NCBI RefSeq assembly: GCF_037179485.1
Contig: NW_027040763.1
Span: 1,736,001 to 1,800,000 of the forward strand
Direction of reading: 5' to 3'
Origin: Ochlerotatus camptorhynchus
Taxonomy: Eukaryota > Arthropoda > Insecta > Diptera > Culicidae
DNA length: 64,000 nucleotides
A model generated the notes under the pieces. It was not told the origin of the DNA, searched no databases, and was given only the letters and a program-made list of their open reading frames with translations. The translations under genes and the position numbers were made by a program. Shown piece by piece: positions 35,399 to 45,599 of the stretch (positions within the stretch are counted from its first letter, which is position 1; every line of letters begins with the position of its first letter).

Positions 35399-35510
35399 TT
35401 ATTAGAGACCGAATACACCTCTGCATCTCCACGGCTGTCACGGGAAGGATAATTGTGGTAGTGAGGTGGGTTATTTTTAGATCAGGATTCACTGTGGTAA
35501 GGGGATTCTA

Positions 35511-37792
35511 TGTTTTCTCGTCAGTCTAAGCAGGGTCCGCGCTTCTGTTAGCATTTTCACACATACGACGTGTTTGTTTGTTAACATTTGTTTGTTGCTT
35601 GCTCCTCTATCTATTCGATTAACAGAATTGTCCAAAACTGTTTGAAAGCGTTTTTACAACGCTTCAAACTTCTCAGGTGCGTGTGACTATTGTCGTTCCT
35701 TGCATGATTTTTTCTCGATATTTGGACGAATACGCTAACGAGCTTCAAAGGTTTTTCAAAATTATAATCTATGATAAAAAATGTCTAGAGCATGACAATT
35801 TTCCTAGACCAATTTTCGAAATCTAAGGTTTGGACAATTTTTAAGATCACAAAATAAAAGAAAACAGAATATTAGGAAAAATATTTTAATTTTGTTGAAT
35901 CTCTTAACGGAATCCCTTTATGAAGAGCTTTTAAAGTGTGTTGATTTATTTCCTTTTAATTCCGTTATAATTGCTTGTCTTTTGACAGATACGCGAATAT
36001 TAGGACCAGATTTGTTTTCGAAGCCTCAGGAAATGTGGGACGAAAAAGTCTATGACGCACTCAGCGTTCTATACAAAAGAATTCCTATTATTGATATTAT
36101 AGTCTGTTCTGCAAAAAATTTGAGTATAACGGACTTGAATGTGTCATGTGACATGGAGTTGAATAAAATAATCAAAATATTGTCAGTCTTCACACGCTGA
36201 TTTTTAATGAATCTTGTAAACACAAAATTGTTACCAAATCAAGCGTATGGTAGAGCGCTACTTCGTTGTAATCGCCCATTTCCGTTCTATCAATAATATC
36301 AATGATTGCACCGTGCACCAATTAATAATATGTTTGTTCCGATGCCTTAGGTCATTAGCTACAACATAGATCTTATTAGAGCGCATTGTATGAATATTTA
36401 CGATCATTGTTCTCAAAACAAAAGAAGCGCTTCTAGCGAAACCCCTTTTTCTATGTTTATCCGTAAGATGAAGAAAATCTAATGGCATTTCAATTCGTTA
36501 GGACGGAATTGAAACTCGTAGGACGAATTTAGAATAAAGAAGCAGTATTAGATTTTAAACAATATCTCAACAATTTGTGACTCTTTATCAAATTCAACGG
36601 TACGTATGAAAAGGTGAATAAATTTAGAAGTCATCTTCGACATAAATATTCTGTTTTTGTTCAAACCCGTTCAAAAAAGAGAGGGAAAGCAGGGGTTGTG
36701 TTTAGTAGGACGGAAATTAGATCAAAAATCCTATGTGATTTTTGAAAAAACACTCTTCTTTACTCAACATTACATGGTCGAAAAGAATGACTTTAGTGAC
36801 TAAAATGAACTCTAAAAAATTCAAAGTTCTTTTCGAATTAAAAAAACAACATAAGGATTGATTCTAGGAATATTAACAAGTACATAAATATAAAAGTTGC
36901 ATCTTTTTACATTGTACGTTTATAATATTTAGTTAGATATTATATCCTTATCTTCCGTTTGAATGACGGAAATAGGGCATGCACATAAATTTGGAAATTT
37001 ACATTTGATGTATGGATGATAAAACCCTCATCAAATGAACATCACTCAAGTTTCAATATAACTTTTTTATCTAACAGCGGAATGATGTATTACAGTGTAT
37101 GTATGGAATTTACAAGGCTATGTTTGCAATGGAAGCGGTTGAGGAACAATAACAAATGTGGAAAAGATAAGCCAACGGAAATTTGCCGAAAACTTTTTAC
37201 TTAGAATAACTATAACACTAATGGTGGTTTCGACTGGATTGAATCATTTTTAGGACGACTTTCTCGGTGATTTGTTGCGGAAACGATGATTGTTTACAAT
37301 AGTTAAATTTTTCTGTATTTGTGTACCACAATCCAACTCTTAATCTACATTCGTTATACATTAGTCATGCATGGAAAACTTCTTAAATTGACCATAAAAC
37401 GAAAATATAAATCTTTCCAAGATCATGAGTAATGATGTTCGCAGAGTTGGAATAAATTTAATTATACATCAAGTGTAGCTTGAAGGATAGGACATTCTTA
37501 AAAGATATGAGTGTTTGAGATAACTCCCGAAGATTTGAATCGATTAACTTTATGAGCAGTTCGGGATAAGTTCACAAAGCCTCACATAACTTACTGATCC
37601 AACGTTATATCCATGAGGATAAACGTCACAGGGTTATCATTCAGCAAGCTACACATTACTTTTGGGATACTAGAGAAAAATGCCTTATGTAAAATGTCTA
37701 CACGCAAAACAAATGAACTCCAAGGGAATTCTTAGGAATATTCCATTAGTAAATTGCTAAAAGGGTAAATTTTTGGAGAGAATTACTTAGTC
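35511..37792. other. No supported gene
   Basis: A+T-rich. 35890-35990 is shared with 26230-26300 and carries GACAGATACGCG, inverted near 28284. The 102-codon frame at 35892-36200 begins inside that repeat and is not trusted. Confidence 0.4.
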
Positions 37793-37800
37793 TAATCTAA

Positions 37801-38177
37801 TACACTGAAGTCTTTTTTTACACGGTTTTTTTTACGCGGTTTTTTTTTACACGGTTTTTTTTACACGGTTTTCCACGATTTACACGGTAAGTTTTTAACG
37901 ATTTCTCGACAACGATACAACCTATCGACATGATTCCAATCACATTATCCGTTTCAAGCTATTTGTAATCGAATGGCATACTTTAAAAAAAATCACAATT
38001 TTTGGTGTAAATACAGAATTTTTTTAAATATAGTCTATATGGACTATATCATGCTTTAATTACAAATGGCATCAAAATCCGATTTTTTAAAAACATTTAA
38101 GCATGCGAAAAATCAAAATCTCGTAGGTTTTTTTTTACACGGACCGTATCCCCCGTGTAAAAAAAGACCTGAGTGTA
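37801..38177. mobile_element. MITE with 8-bp duplication and TTTACACGG repeats
   Basis: TAATCTAA on both sides (37793-37800; 38178-38185). Ends TACACTGAAGTC plus TTTTTTTACACGG (left) and inverted TACACTCAGGTCTTTTTTTA (right). Next to the left end, T-run plus ACACGG/ACGCGG is repeated four times. The 8-bp duplication points to a hAT-type mechanism. Confidence 0.8.
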
Positions 38178-38394
38178 TAATCTAATACAATCGCAGCCAG
38201 TACGAGAAAGCATTCTGGAAAACCATTAGGTTAGATAAGACCTAATAATTTTTCTTGTCAACATTGATTTTTGCAGCATATCTGAGATATGACACAAGCA
38301 TCAAAACGGCCAGGCCTACTGCGTTGCATTTGCCGCAAAGATGATTCTGTAAAAGGATTCGAGTTCAAATAAACCGTGGATTCACCATATTCGA

Positions 38395-38590
38395 AGCAGC
38401 TCCTAAATTGAAGCATTCCATAATGTTCGACTATTTTAAATAATTATTTTTGAAATGTTACTTCTGCAAACATTAGTTTCAGTGCTCTAGGGGGATGATG
38501 GTGTAACAAGGTTTTCAAAAAAATATCTTGTCAAAATAGACGAGTGCGTCATCATTAGGAACGCGTCAAATATGGTGCTGGCATGGTATA
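38395..38590 (+). repeat. Diverged copy of the interior of the pogo-like MITE
   Basis: Shares AATAATGTACGACTATTTT-like, TTTCAGTGCTCTAGGGGGAT and AATATCTTGTCAAAAT segments in order with 34360-34540. Termini not seen. Confidence 0.6.
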
Positions 38591-39335
38591 TCTAAACAGC
38601 TATGCATTTCGTGAATCTTCAGGGGTGGAAGGATGCGTGGACATACCGTACCAAACCCTCCGAGCTAGGTTATGAGTGAATATAACAATAATATGCAATG
38701 TAATGAATGGTATATAAAATACAGTGTAACGGAAGGATCTCACCAAATGCCTCCAATGTTAACCAAATTCCAGAATTCCATCCATTCTGAAAGGAAGACC
38801 TTCCATTGCTGATGATTGGCCATTTGCGCCAGGAATTGAGCTGCTCGTGAAAATAACATCTTGAATCCCGGTTTGGTGGCGACCCAGAACCGGATCAGCA
38901 TCCAAGTATAAATATAACACAGGTGATCACTGGAATTTCGAATCGCGGAAAATGTGCTCCAATTACGAGACAAACTATCTCACATAAATTATTAATTTTA
39001 AATTTTTCCAAATTTTCAAACGCGTCAAAGAAAACAAACGTCACGGCCGTACGGACGCACAGCCTACTCTCGAGAATTACGGAGAGAAACTTAGGTACAT
39101 TTTCACAAGAATTTTTGTATAATGAACTTTAAGAGTTTCCTAAAGCAAACTTTTAAAGTGGTATCCAAAAAATTGCGAAAGCTGTCATTGAAAAAAAAAA
39201 CAAATCAAGGGAAGTCCTTAGACAATCATAATACAATTCATGGGAATCCTGAAAGTACTTCTTGAGATGATTCGAAGGAAGGATGCATGGAATTTTTTAA
39301 ATTGTTAAAAAAATTATCTTTTAGAAATGTAAAAA
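38591..39335. other. No gene seen
   Basis: A+T-rich; a 77-codon minus frame at 38740-38973 (ending SEWMEFWNLVNIGGIW) matches nothing known to me. Confidence 0.35.
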
Positions 39336-39339
39336 TCAT

Positions 39340-39518
39340 CTACACACATAGAAAAAATCATGTAAATTTAGGTGCTCTGAGACTGACATATACGAGCGTC
39401 AATTTTGACATAAATTTGAGTCATAACAGACGCGAGGCACGTTTGTTTACGTTTCATATTTTATGTCATAGATGGATTCCATCACGTGTAAAATTAGTTT
39501 TTTTTTCTAAGTGTGTAG
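39340..39518. mobile_element. MITE with CTACACACWTAGAAAAAA termini
   Basis: Left end CTACACACATAGAAAAAATC, right end inverted CTACACACTTAGAAAAAAAA, both continuing into a matched TAATTTACAYGTG-like segment. 179 bp, non-coding, target duplication unclear. Confidence 0.75.
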
Positions 39519-39584
39519 TTAATTCAGACATTAAAAATATGTCAAGATTCCGAAAACAGAAATGTAAGATGCAAGATTTGTTTT

Positions 39585-39850
39585 GTTTATTAATTTATTT
39601 GATAAGACTCAATCGAATTAACTTTACAGAGCCGAGGATTCTTGTTCACTATACATAACAGCATATTGATAAGGTACAACACAATGAGCACTTAATCTTC
39701 CGCTATCCAATAAGCCTCTTACAACGGTATCCGCTTCCAGTGGTTTCATTGTATGGCAGTATCGTAAACGGGGGGCAGAGTGCTTCCATTGTAGCAATGG
39801 ACGCAAAACTCATCACGCGTCACGAAACGGTTGCTTTCCAAAGTCGACGA
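39585..39850 (-). mobile_element. I-like LINE 3' end
   Basis: The reverse complement ends CGGCTCTGTAAAGTTAATTC, GATTGAGTC, A+T-rich tail, like the LINE ends at 27780-27861 and 29250-29303. The upstream limit is uncertain; the 60-codon minus frame may be a trace of the ORF2 C-terminus. Confidence 0.65.
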
Positions 39851-40024
39851 CGCATCGACCGAACGAACTGTTGACGAAGGACAATGAGAAGGACCATACA
39901 ATGCCCAATGGGAATTTGTTTTTCAAAAAAAGGCATTTAATTCAATATCTCAAAATGCCGCTGGGTATGAGGGGACATTTATACATCAAAAGTTAACTTT
40001 TTTTACTAGAAATCGAATGCCTAG

Positions 40025-41575
40025 GTGTTTGAGGCAAAAATAAGGAAATTTAGCCTATTTTTAGTGCCTAAAATTGTGTTATAGTCGATTACTAAGTGAA
40101 ATGTCAATCGATTTTAATAAAACCAGTTTCATTTCAAAGCTAAGTTTTTCCTTCAAAATTGTATGTATCACATTGAAAATAGGACTTATAATTCTTAAGT
40201 CAACAGTACCAATTTCAGTAAAAACAATAAAAAATATGTAAAAATAGTACATTTGATTGGGTTTTTAGATGCAAACTGAATAAATCATATCATTTATAAA
40301 CGGAAAAACTCCCGAGGAATCGAATAATTCTTTTTAATTCTGGTTTAATTCTGGTAAAAATATGGGAAGTTGGGATTTAAGTAGGTTTTTTCCTCGAAGA
40401 CCCCTATTTTATCATTAACTGACTAATATTTATGATTTAATTCAAGCATAACTTTTCAAATGGACGTAAGTCGCAAAAATAAACAAATCTTTATTTTGCA
40501 TCTAACCGAATATAAAATACATGCTTTTCCTACGAGTTAATGAAAAACAAGGTTTGAAATTGTAATACATTATGGAAAATATATTTAATAAACGCCCTAT
40601 GTGACGTTCTTTCATTGTTTTTAAAATGATGTTGATACACCTTTTATTGTCAACATGACTTAACTGTTAAAATTTGATGATAACACAAAAACTGCAGATA
40701 CGCTCACAGTGAAGCGTCGTATGTGAAAAACAAAGCAACCACTATCAATCTGCAAATGCGTCAAGTTTGTATGTTTGTTTTTGTATTTCCGGGAGCAAGA
40801 TGTTTATTATTTCAAAAGTATTCTAATGAAATTGCACTTTAATCTTGACTTTAATATTGAACTTCACATACCAATCTGACCAGCGCTTTCTGAATACAAA
40901 AAACACAAAACGTTTAACATCTGACAGCAGATAATGCAGTGACCCTCTCATCTCCGCTTTTAACATCGATTATTTCGCAACTCTGGGTAGTTATGTAAAT
41001 TAATCAACCAACCGACAATTCCTCAATGCTTTTCGAGCTGCCGACGTATCTTCACTGCAAAACAAAAACCGGTGCATCTGATTTGACGTATGTGAAAACC
41101 CTTCTGTCAAATAGACGAATCATGCAGGGTGTATGTAACAATCAAGGTGTGATACCGACGAATCAATCAGGGTGTATGTGAGTAGTACAAAAGTAAAAGG
41201 TGTATGATTTTGTTTTATCAGAAGTCTTGTCCGTGTTTGCAAAACTCGACATTTTTCTCAATTCTCTTAAACGCAATCCCTTTATCCAACTAATAGCACA
41301 AACAGATTTTAAAAAATAGCATTAACTTTTAAATAGCATTTAATAATCTCATATAGACATTGCTATCCAATGTTTTTAATTTCCTATCCAATGTTACATA
41401 CGTCCTTTTGAAAAGTTATGCTTGAATTATTATAATATTATTTTCAATTTGATACATACGATTAGGAAAATCAATTGAATTGACATTTCACTTAGTAATC
41501 GACTATAACACAATTTTAGGCATTAAAAAATAGGGTAAAATTCCTTATTTTTGTCTCGAATTACCCAAAAATGAT
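40025..41575. mobile_element. Large inverted-repeat (foldback) structure
   Basis: About 90 bp at 40029-40117 (ATTGTGTTATAGTCGATTAC; TAAGTGAAATGTCAAT) reappears inverted at 41472-41560, and an inner pair (ATTCAAGCATAACTTTTCAA) at 40438-40469 and 41405-41432. The spacing of the pairs differs between arms, so one arm has gained or lost about 250 bp. Outer ends and target duplication not resolved. Non-coding. Confidence 0.7.
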
Positions 41576-41800
41576 TCGTCCACACCTGGAATTTGTTATC
41601 TTTGTTATCTTTTTTATATCCTTCACATAGGAAAAATGGTTTTAATGTTGGCCTATGGATCCAAGATTGGGCCCATCACTAAAATTATGCTATTTATCAA
41701 TTTTATCTAGATGAACGCGTCATTGGGACTGTACTAAGGGATATTTTTAGTCGCTATTGAAAATTTAGTCGATTACTCAATGTATGGGCCCAAATTAGGG

Positions 41801-41854
41801 TTTTTTTTAAAGCTTTATTAAAGAGATTTTTAGCCTTAGGCTAGTTCATCTCTA
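41801..41854 (-). mobile_element. 54-bp LINE stub with perfect target duplication
   Basis: 13-bp duplication GCCCAAATTAGGG (41788-41800; 41855-41867) brackets a T-run plus AAAGCTTTATTAAAGAGATT and GGCTAGTTCATCTC: the last ~45 bp of a LINE with poly(A), inserted on the minus strand. Confidence 0.92.
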
Positions 41855-41929
41855 GCCCAAATTAGGGGCATTTAGACCGACATTACATCCATTTCCCCAA
41901 TAAAAAAAGTTTGGGAGGGTTTTTAGCAT

Positions 41930-42480
41930 TTTTCCTAAGAAACTCTGAGTAGTGTTCCAGGAGATTCTGAAGAAATTTCCAAGAGTATTTAAAGGAGAGT
42001 TTCAAGAAAATTCCAAGAGATACTGCTCCTCAAGAGCATTTTTAGAAGCAGTTCAAGGAAATTATGAGAAATTTTTTTATGGAATTCTGTGTTGAAATCC
42101 AAGGAAATGTTGGGATAAAACTGTTCTAAATTATAACTGGCATGCCAACAGATTTTCAGGAGTATTCCAAGCGAATTGTAAAAATAAACGCAAGAGATAA
42201 GATAGAGCAAATTCTCGCGAGAAATTTATAAATACAAAGATAAATGTAGAGTGAATTTCAAACGTTTTGTGGAAGAATTTCCTAAAGTGTTCTTCATAGA
42301 ATTCAAATTTTAATAGAGTACATTTATAGGAAATATCGGACAGAATCATACGAATATTGCGGGGAATCCTAAAAGTAAAAGTAATTTTGAAAACATTTTG
42401 AAATGATTTAAAAAAAATCCTATTAAATTTTCAAATACATCCTGAGATAAGTTCGAAAGAAGTAATGTAGATATTTTTTA
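41930..42480. repeat. GAATTC/GATTCC-rich degenerate array
   Basis: Repeated AGGAGATTCTGAAGAAATTC-like units; the frames on the minus strand (41989-42349) follow the repeat. Confidence 0.55.
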
Positions 42481-42945
42481 GATTCTTTACACATATTTCA
42501 AAATGCTGGGGCCACAATATGTAACCAAGACTAAACGACCTTTTCATAACCACCTTAAAACGAAAAACGATTCGCTTTGACATCCCCAATTAGGTCTTAG
42601 AAAACTGTCCACACGAAACGAAAATCAATTATTTTATTCATGTGTTTCACTTATACATTTTTGCCAAAACATCAGCCTTATACATGCCATAAGACAAACC
42701 ACATAGGTCCTTTAAGCATGCATAAAAGGTATGTGTGACCGCTTATACATTTCATTTGACAGATGATCTTCATTAGCTTTTTTAACTTATTAGTTGACTT
42801 ATACATTTTATGAATAATCAGCAATAGAAATTTGGCAAAAGGTATAAGGAGATTTCTATCCGTACAAGATTATAATTCCTAAAATAAATAACTGAAATAC
42901 CGGACAAAGTATTAACAAAAACTATATGGTAAAGTTTCAATCAAA
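42481..42945. other. No feature
   Basis: A+T-rich; no coding or repeat evidence. Confidence 0.4.
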
Positions 42946-42949
42946 TTCC

Positions 42950-44005
42950 CACTTATTTCAAGGATTTTCCCGATCGTTTTCGATTCCCGGTATTCCCTGT
43001 TTTCACGGTTCGGTGGCCAGAATGAAAACAGTAGCCAGTGGCAGATGAATGCAGTTGGAGGGTGGTCTGAAACCTCTCAAAAACTCTCATATGAATCAGT
43101 TGCATACACAAGTTGAGCAAAACGAATGAACCTGGTAAACAGAATTCGATCAAAATAAATACGACAATATTTTGTGATTTATATCAAATTCTCGGTTATT
43201 CCCCGGTTGGTTCCGATTTCTGATTAATTCCTGATTCTTCCGGTTTTCCCAGTTGAGTGGCCACCCTGGATTATCCTCAAAATTCCGTTATAAACTCTAA
43301 ACAATTCTATTCTATTGGTATTCTTCTAGGAATCCAGAATCATTTTAAAACTATACTCAGAATTCAATACCCTACAGCTCTTCTTGTAGTTATCTTGGAA
43401 CTTTCATCAGAACTCTATTAAAATTCTCTTATCAGCACTTATTTGGAATAATCATTAGAATTAATCACTTAGTCGATCTTTTTTCGGCACGTCTTTCTAG
43501 GGCAGATTTTAAGAAAATAAATGGAACACAGTTTTGTCGAAGTTCTAGTTTCTAGAAGATCAAATCTCATAAGACTACTCCGTAGTAAAGATCGACTGTT
43601 TGGAAACGAAAATTTTAACTACTCGAATGATATGATCCATTCTGCTTGGAATCCTTACAATGGAAATCTCCTCAGAATTTCCTAAACTCAGAACTCTCCT
43701 TAAAATTCCCCTGGTGCTCTTCCCTTAGGAGTTCTTCTCAGAACTACTTTACCGAAAAATCTGGGTTTCTTCAAAATTCTTCTTAAAACTCCTTCGGAAT
43801 TCTCATAAAACATCTATCAACAATTCTTGAAAGTGACGAGAGTTGAAAATTTTCCAATGTTCAGAATCTTAGTTTAATGTTTTTTTTTTTGAGAGACGAT
43901 GACGTATACTTTTTTCGATTTATCGTTGAACTTCACGAGCTTTTCCCGGGTTTTAACGCTTCTATTTCCCAGCTATCCCGTTTTCACTGGTCATCCTGTT
44001 AAATT
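42950..44005. repeat. Tandem decayed copies of the CCCGG-terminus / GAATTC-array family
   Basis: Termini near 42965-43020 (TTCCCGGTATTCCCTG; GGTTCGGTGGCCAGAATG), 43190-43268 (GGTTTTCCCAGTTGAGTGG, CCACCCTGG) and 43940-44003 (CACTGGTCATCCTG), with GAATTC-rich array between 43270 and 43880. At least two overlapping or nested relics. Confidence 0.55.
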
Positions 44006-44030
44006 CTAGACCATTCGAGTCGAACCCACA

Positions 44031-44282
44031 CAATTCAAGCTGAACATTGCATTAGGTCCTAAGTAACATTGACAGATTCTCTTCGTCGACTTTCTCTTTG
44101 CATCCCCACGGCTATGTAAAGACATTCCCAGGTATTTTCAGCACACAGATCGATAAAAGAAGCTTTTATATAGCATCTAATACGACAAACACATCAAGAA
44201 ACGGTTCTATGCTCAAGTTATTAACGAAAGAGAGAATCGATCAATGTTACTTAGGACCTAATGCAATGTTCAGCTTGAATTG
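44031..44282. mobile_element. 252-bp MITE with ~55-bp inverted repeats
   Basis: Left arm CAATTCAAGCTGAACATTGC, ATTAGGTCCTAAGTAAC; right arm is its complement ending GTTCAGCTTGAATTG. Deletion derivative at 25622-25693. The 94-codon frame across it is not a gene. Confidence 0.85.
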
Positions 44283-44451
44283 TGATAGTGATGTTTTCAA
44301 AATAGCTTCATCGTATTTCTTGAGGTTTGAATTTTTAGATTATATAATGATTCACTTGTGCAGTTTTCTTGTACAATTGTGATACATATGAATTCAATTT
44401 TGATTCCAAATAATGCTGGTAACAAAATACTATGAACTTTTTCAACCTTAA

Positions 44452-45166
44452 GGGTGGAGTACACTTTGATTTTTCAAAAAAAAAAATGCATTTTTTTTTG
44501 GCTTAAAATGTTTCTTGGGATATATACTTTAATTTAGAAAAGACTCCAAGTCCGCCAGAATATTCCTTACCGCTTTACGAAGCGATTTCCTAAAACATGT
44601 ACCGGCGCGCTGAGAGAGCAATTTTATCTTTAAATGCGTTTATCTCGAAACGGGGTTTTTCAAACTTGCGTGGGAAATAACTCTAACCAGTTATCATCAA
44701 ATTTGGATATCGCCTAGGTTTTCTTGTTCAGAATTAAATTCTGCTTAGAAATACGTATCCACATTTTCGATTTTGTCAAAAATGGATTTATCCACGATTT
44801 TTTAAGCATTTTTAGGGTGAAAAATGGACTTTTTTTTTCCTAAGGCCACAGCTTTTGAAAAAATTAATTAAAAAAAAATCGGAATACGTATTTCTAACCC
44901 AAATTTCATTACTAATCAGGATTTTTGTTCGATTTATGTTCCAGGATCACATGGAAAGGAGTATTTTCCCACGCCGTTTTCCGACTTCCGCGTGAGGACG
45001 CCCGCGTCACGGGGAGACGCCAATCGAGTTCAAAAAAATACAAATTGTAGTTCGAATGATGACTAATAAATGGGTTACAACATATTTGCCCTTCCTGAGT
45101 GTTGTATTGCTTAAAACAATTAACGAAAATGCCTTACTTTTTGGACGTTCAAAGTGTACTACCCCC
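44452..45166. mobile_element. TTAA-flanked inverted-repeat element (715 bp)
   Basis: TTAA at 44448-44451 and 45167-45170. Left end GGGTGGAGTACACTTTGA, right end inverted GGGGGTAGTACACTTTGA. TTAA duplication is typical of piggyBac-like elements and of some Aedes MITEs. The interior has no transposase. It inserted into a 31-bp direct repeat that flanks the LINE fragment to its right. Confidence 0.85.
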
Positions 45167-45170
45167 TTAA

Positions 45171-45563
45171 GGGAAAGGGTGGACTTTCTGTTGATAAGTG
45201 GGCAGAGCGACCTAATCAAGATGTTGCACTTGGTGGATGTTTTGTCCACATGGGACCGAAATAGCAACTTGCTGTCAAGAGTGAGACCAAGGTAGACGAC
45301 TTCACTCGACCATTCAATGGAAGTGTTATCAAGGTGGACTTTTGAGTTAGTTAGTTTGAGTCTGTGTTTTAGCTGCATTGATACAGTCAATTTGAAATAG
45401 TCAGACAGAACATCCAGGCCTGATTGGAGTTTTCTCGTCAGACCACGGATCACTCGACCTGACCCTTATAGATGATGGCAGTGTCATCCGCAAACATTGA
45501 CAAAATACCACCACCTGGAAGGGGAGGAATATCTGACGTGAAGATGTTGAAGAGGATAGGACC
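45171..45563 (-). pseudogene. Reverse transcriptase fragment of a Jockey-clade LINE
   Basis: Minus-strand protein traces in order: GPILFNIFTSDIPPLPGG, SMFADDTAIIYKG (the F/YADD active-site motif), then after a one-base shift RKLQSGLDVLSDYF, EVVYLGLTLDSKLLFRSHVD and NILIRSLCPLINRKST. This covers the RT palm and thumb only. Both outer ends lie in a 31-bp direct repeat (44421-44451 and 45564-45594). The ends are not natural LINE ends (no 3' UTR or poly(A)). Confidence 0.82.
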
Positions 45564-45599
45564 AACAAAATACTATGAACTTTTTCAACCTTAACGAAA

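Larger units (their letters stand above)
34860..35510 (+). repeat. Dispersed repeat family A, copy 2, with two MITEs inside
   Basis: Outer sequence (GCACAGAGAACCACATAGAT; GGATTCACTGTGGTAAGG) matches 5505-6015. It is interrupted by the elements at 35010-35197 and 35254-35398. Confidence 0.65.

Noticed and set aside
35892..36200. 102-codon plus-strand frame that looks protein-like
   Set aside because: Its first third is a dispersed repeat also present at 26245-26300, where the frame is not kept.
37810..37870. Regularly spaced ACACGG units, briefly considered a CRISPR-like or satellite array
   Set aside because: Only four short units with T-run spacers inside a MITE; eukaryotic context.
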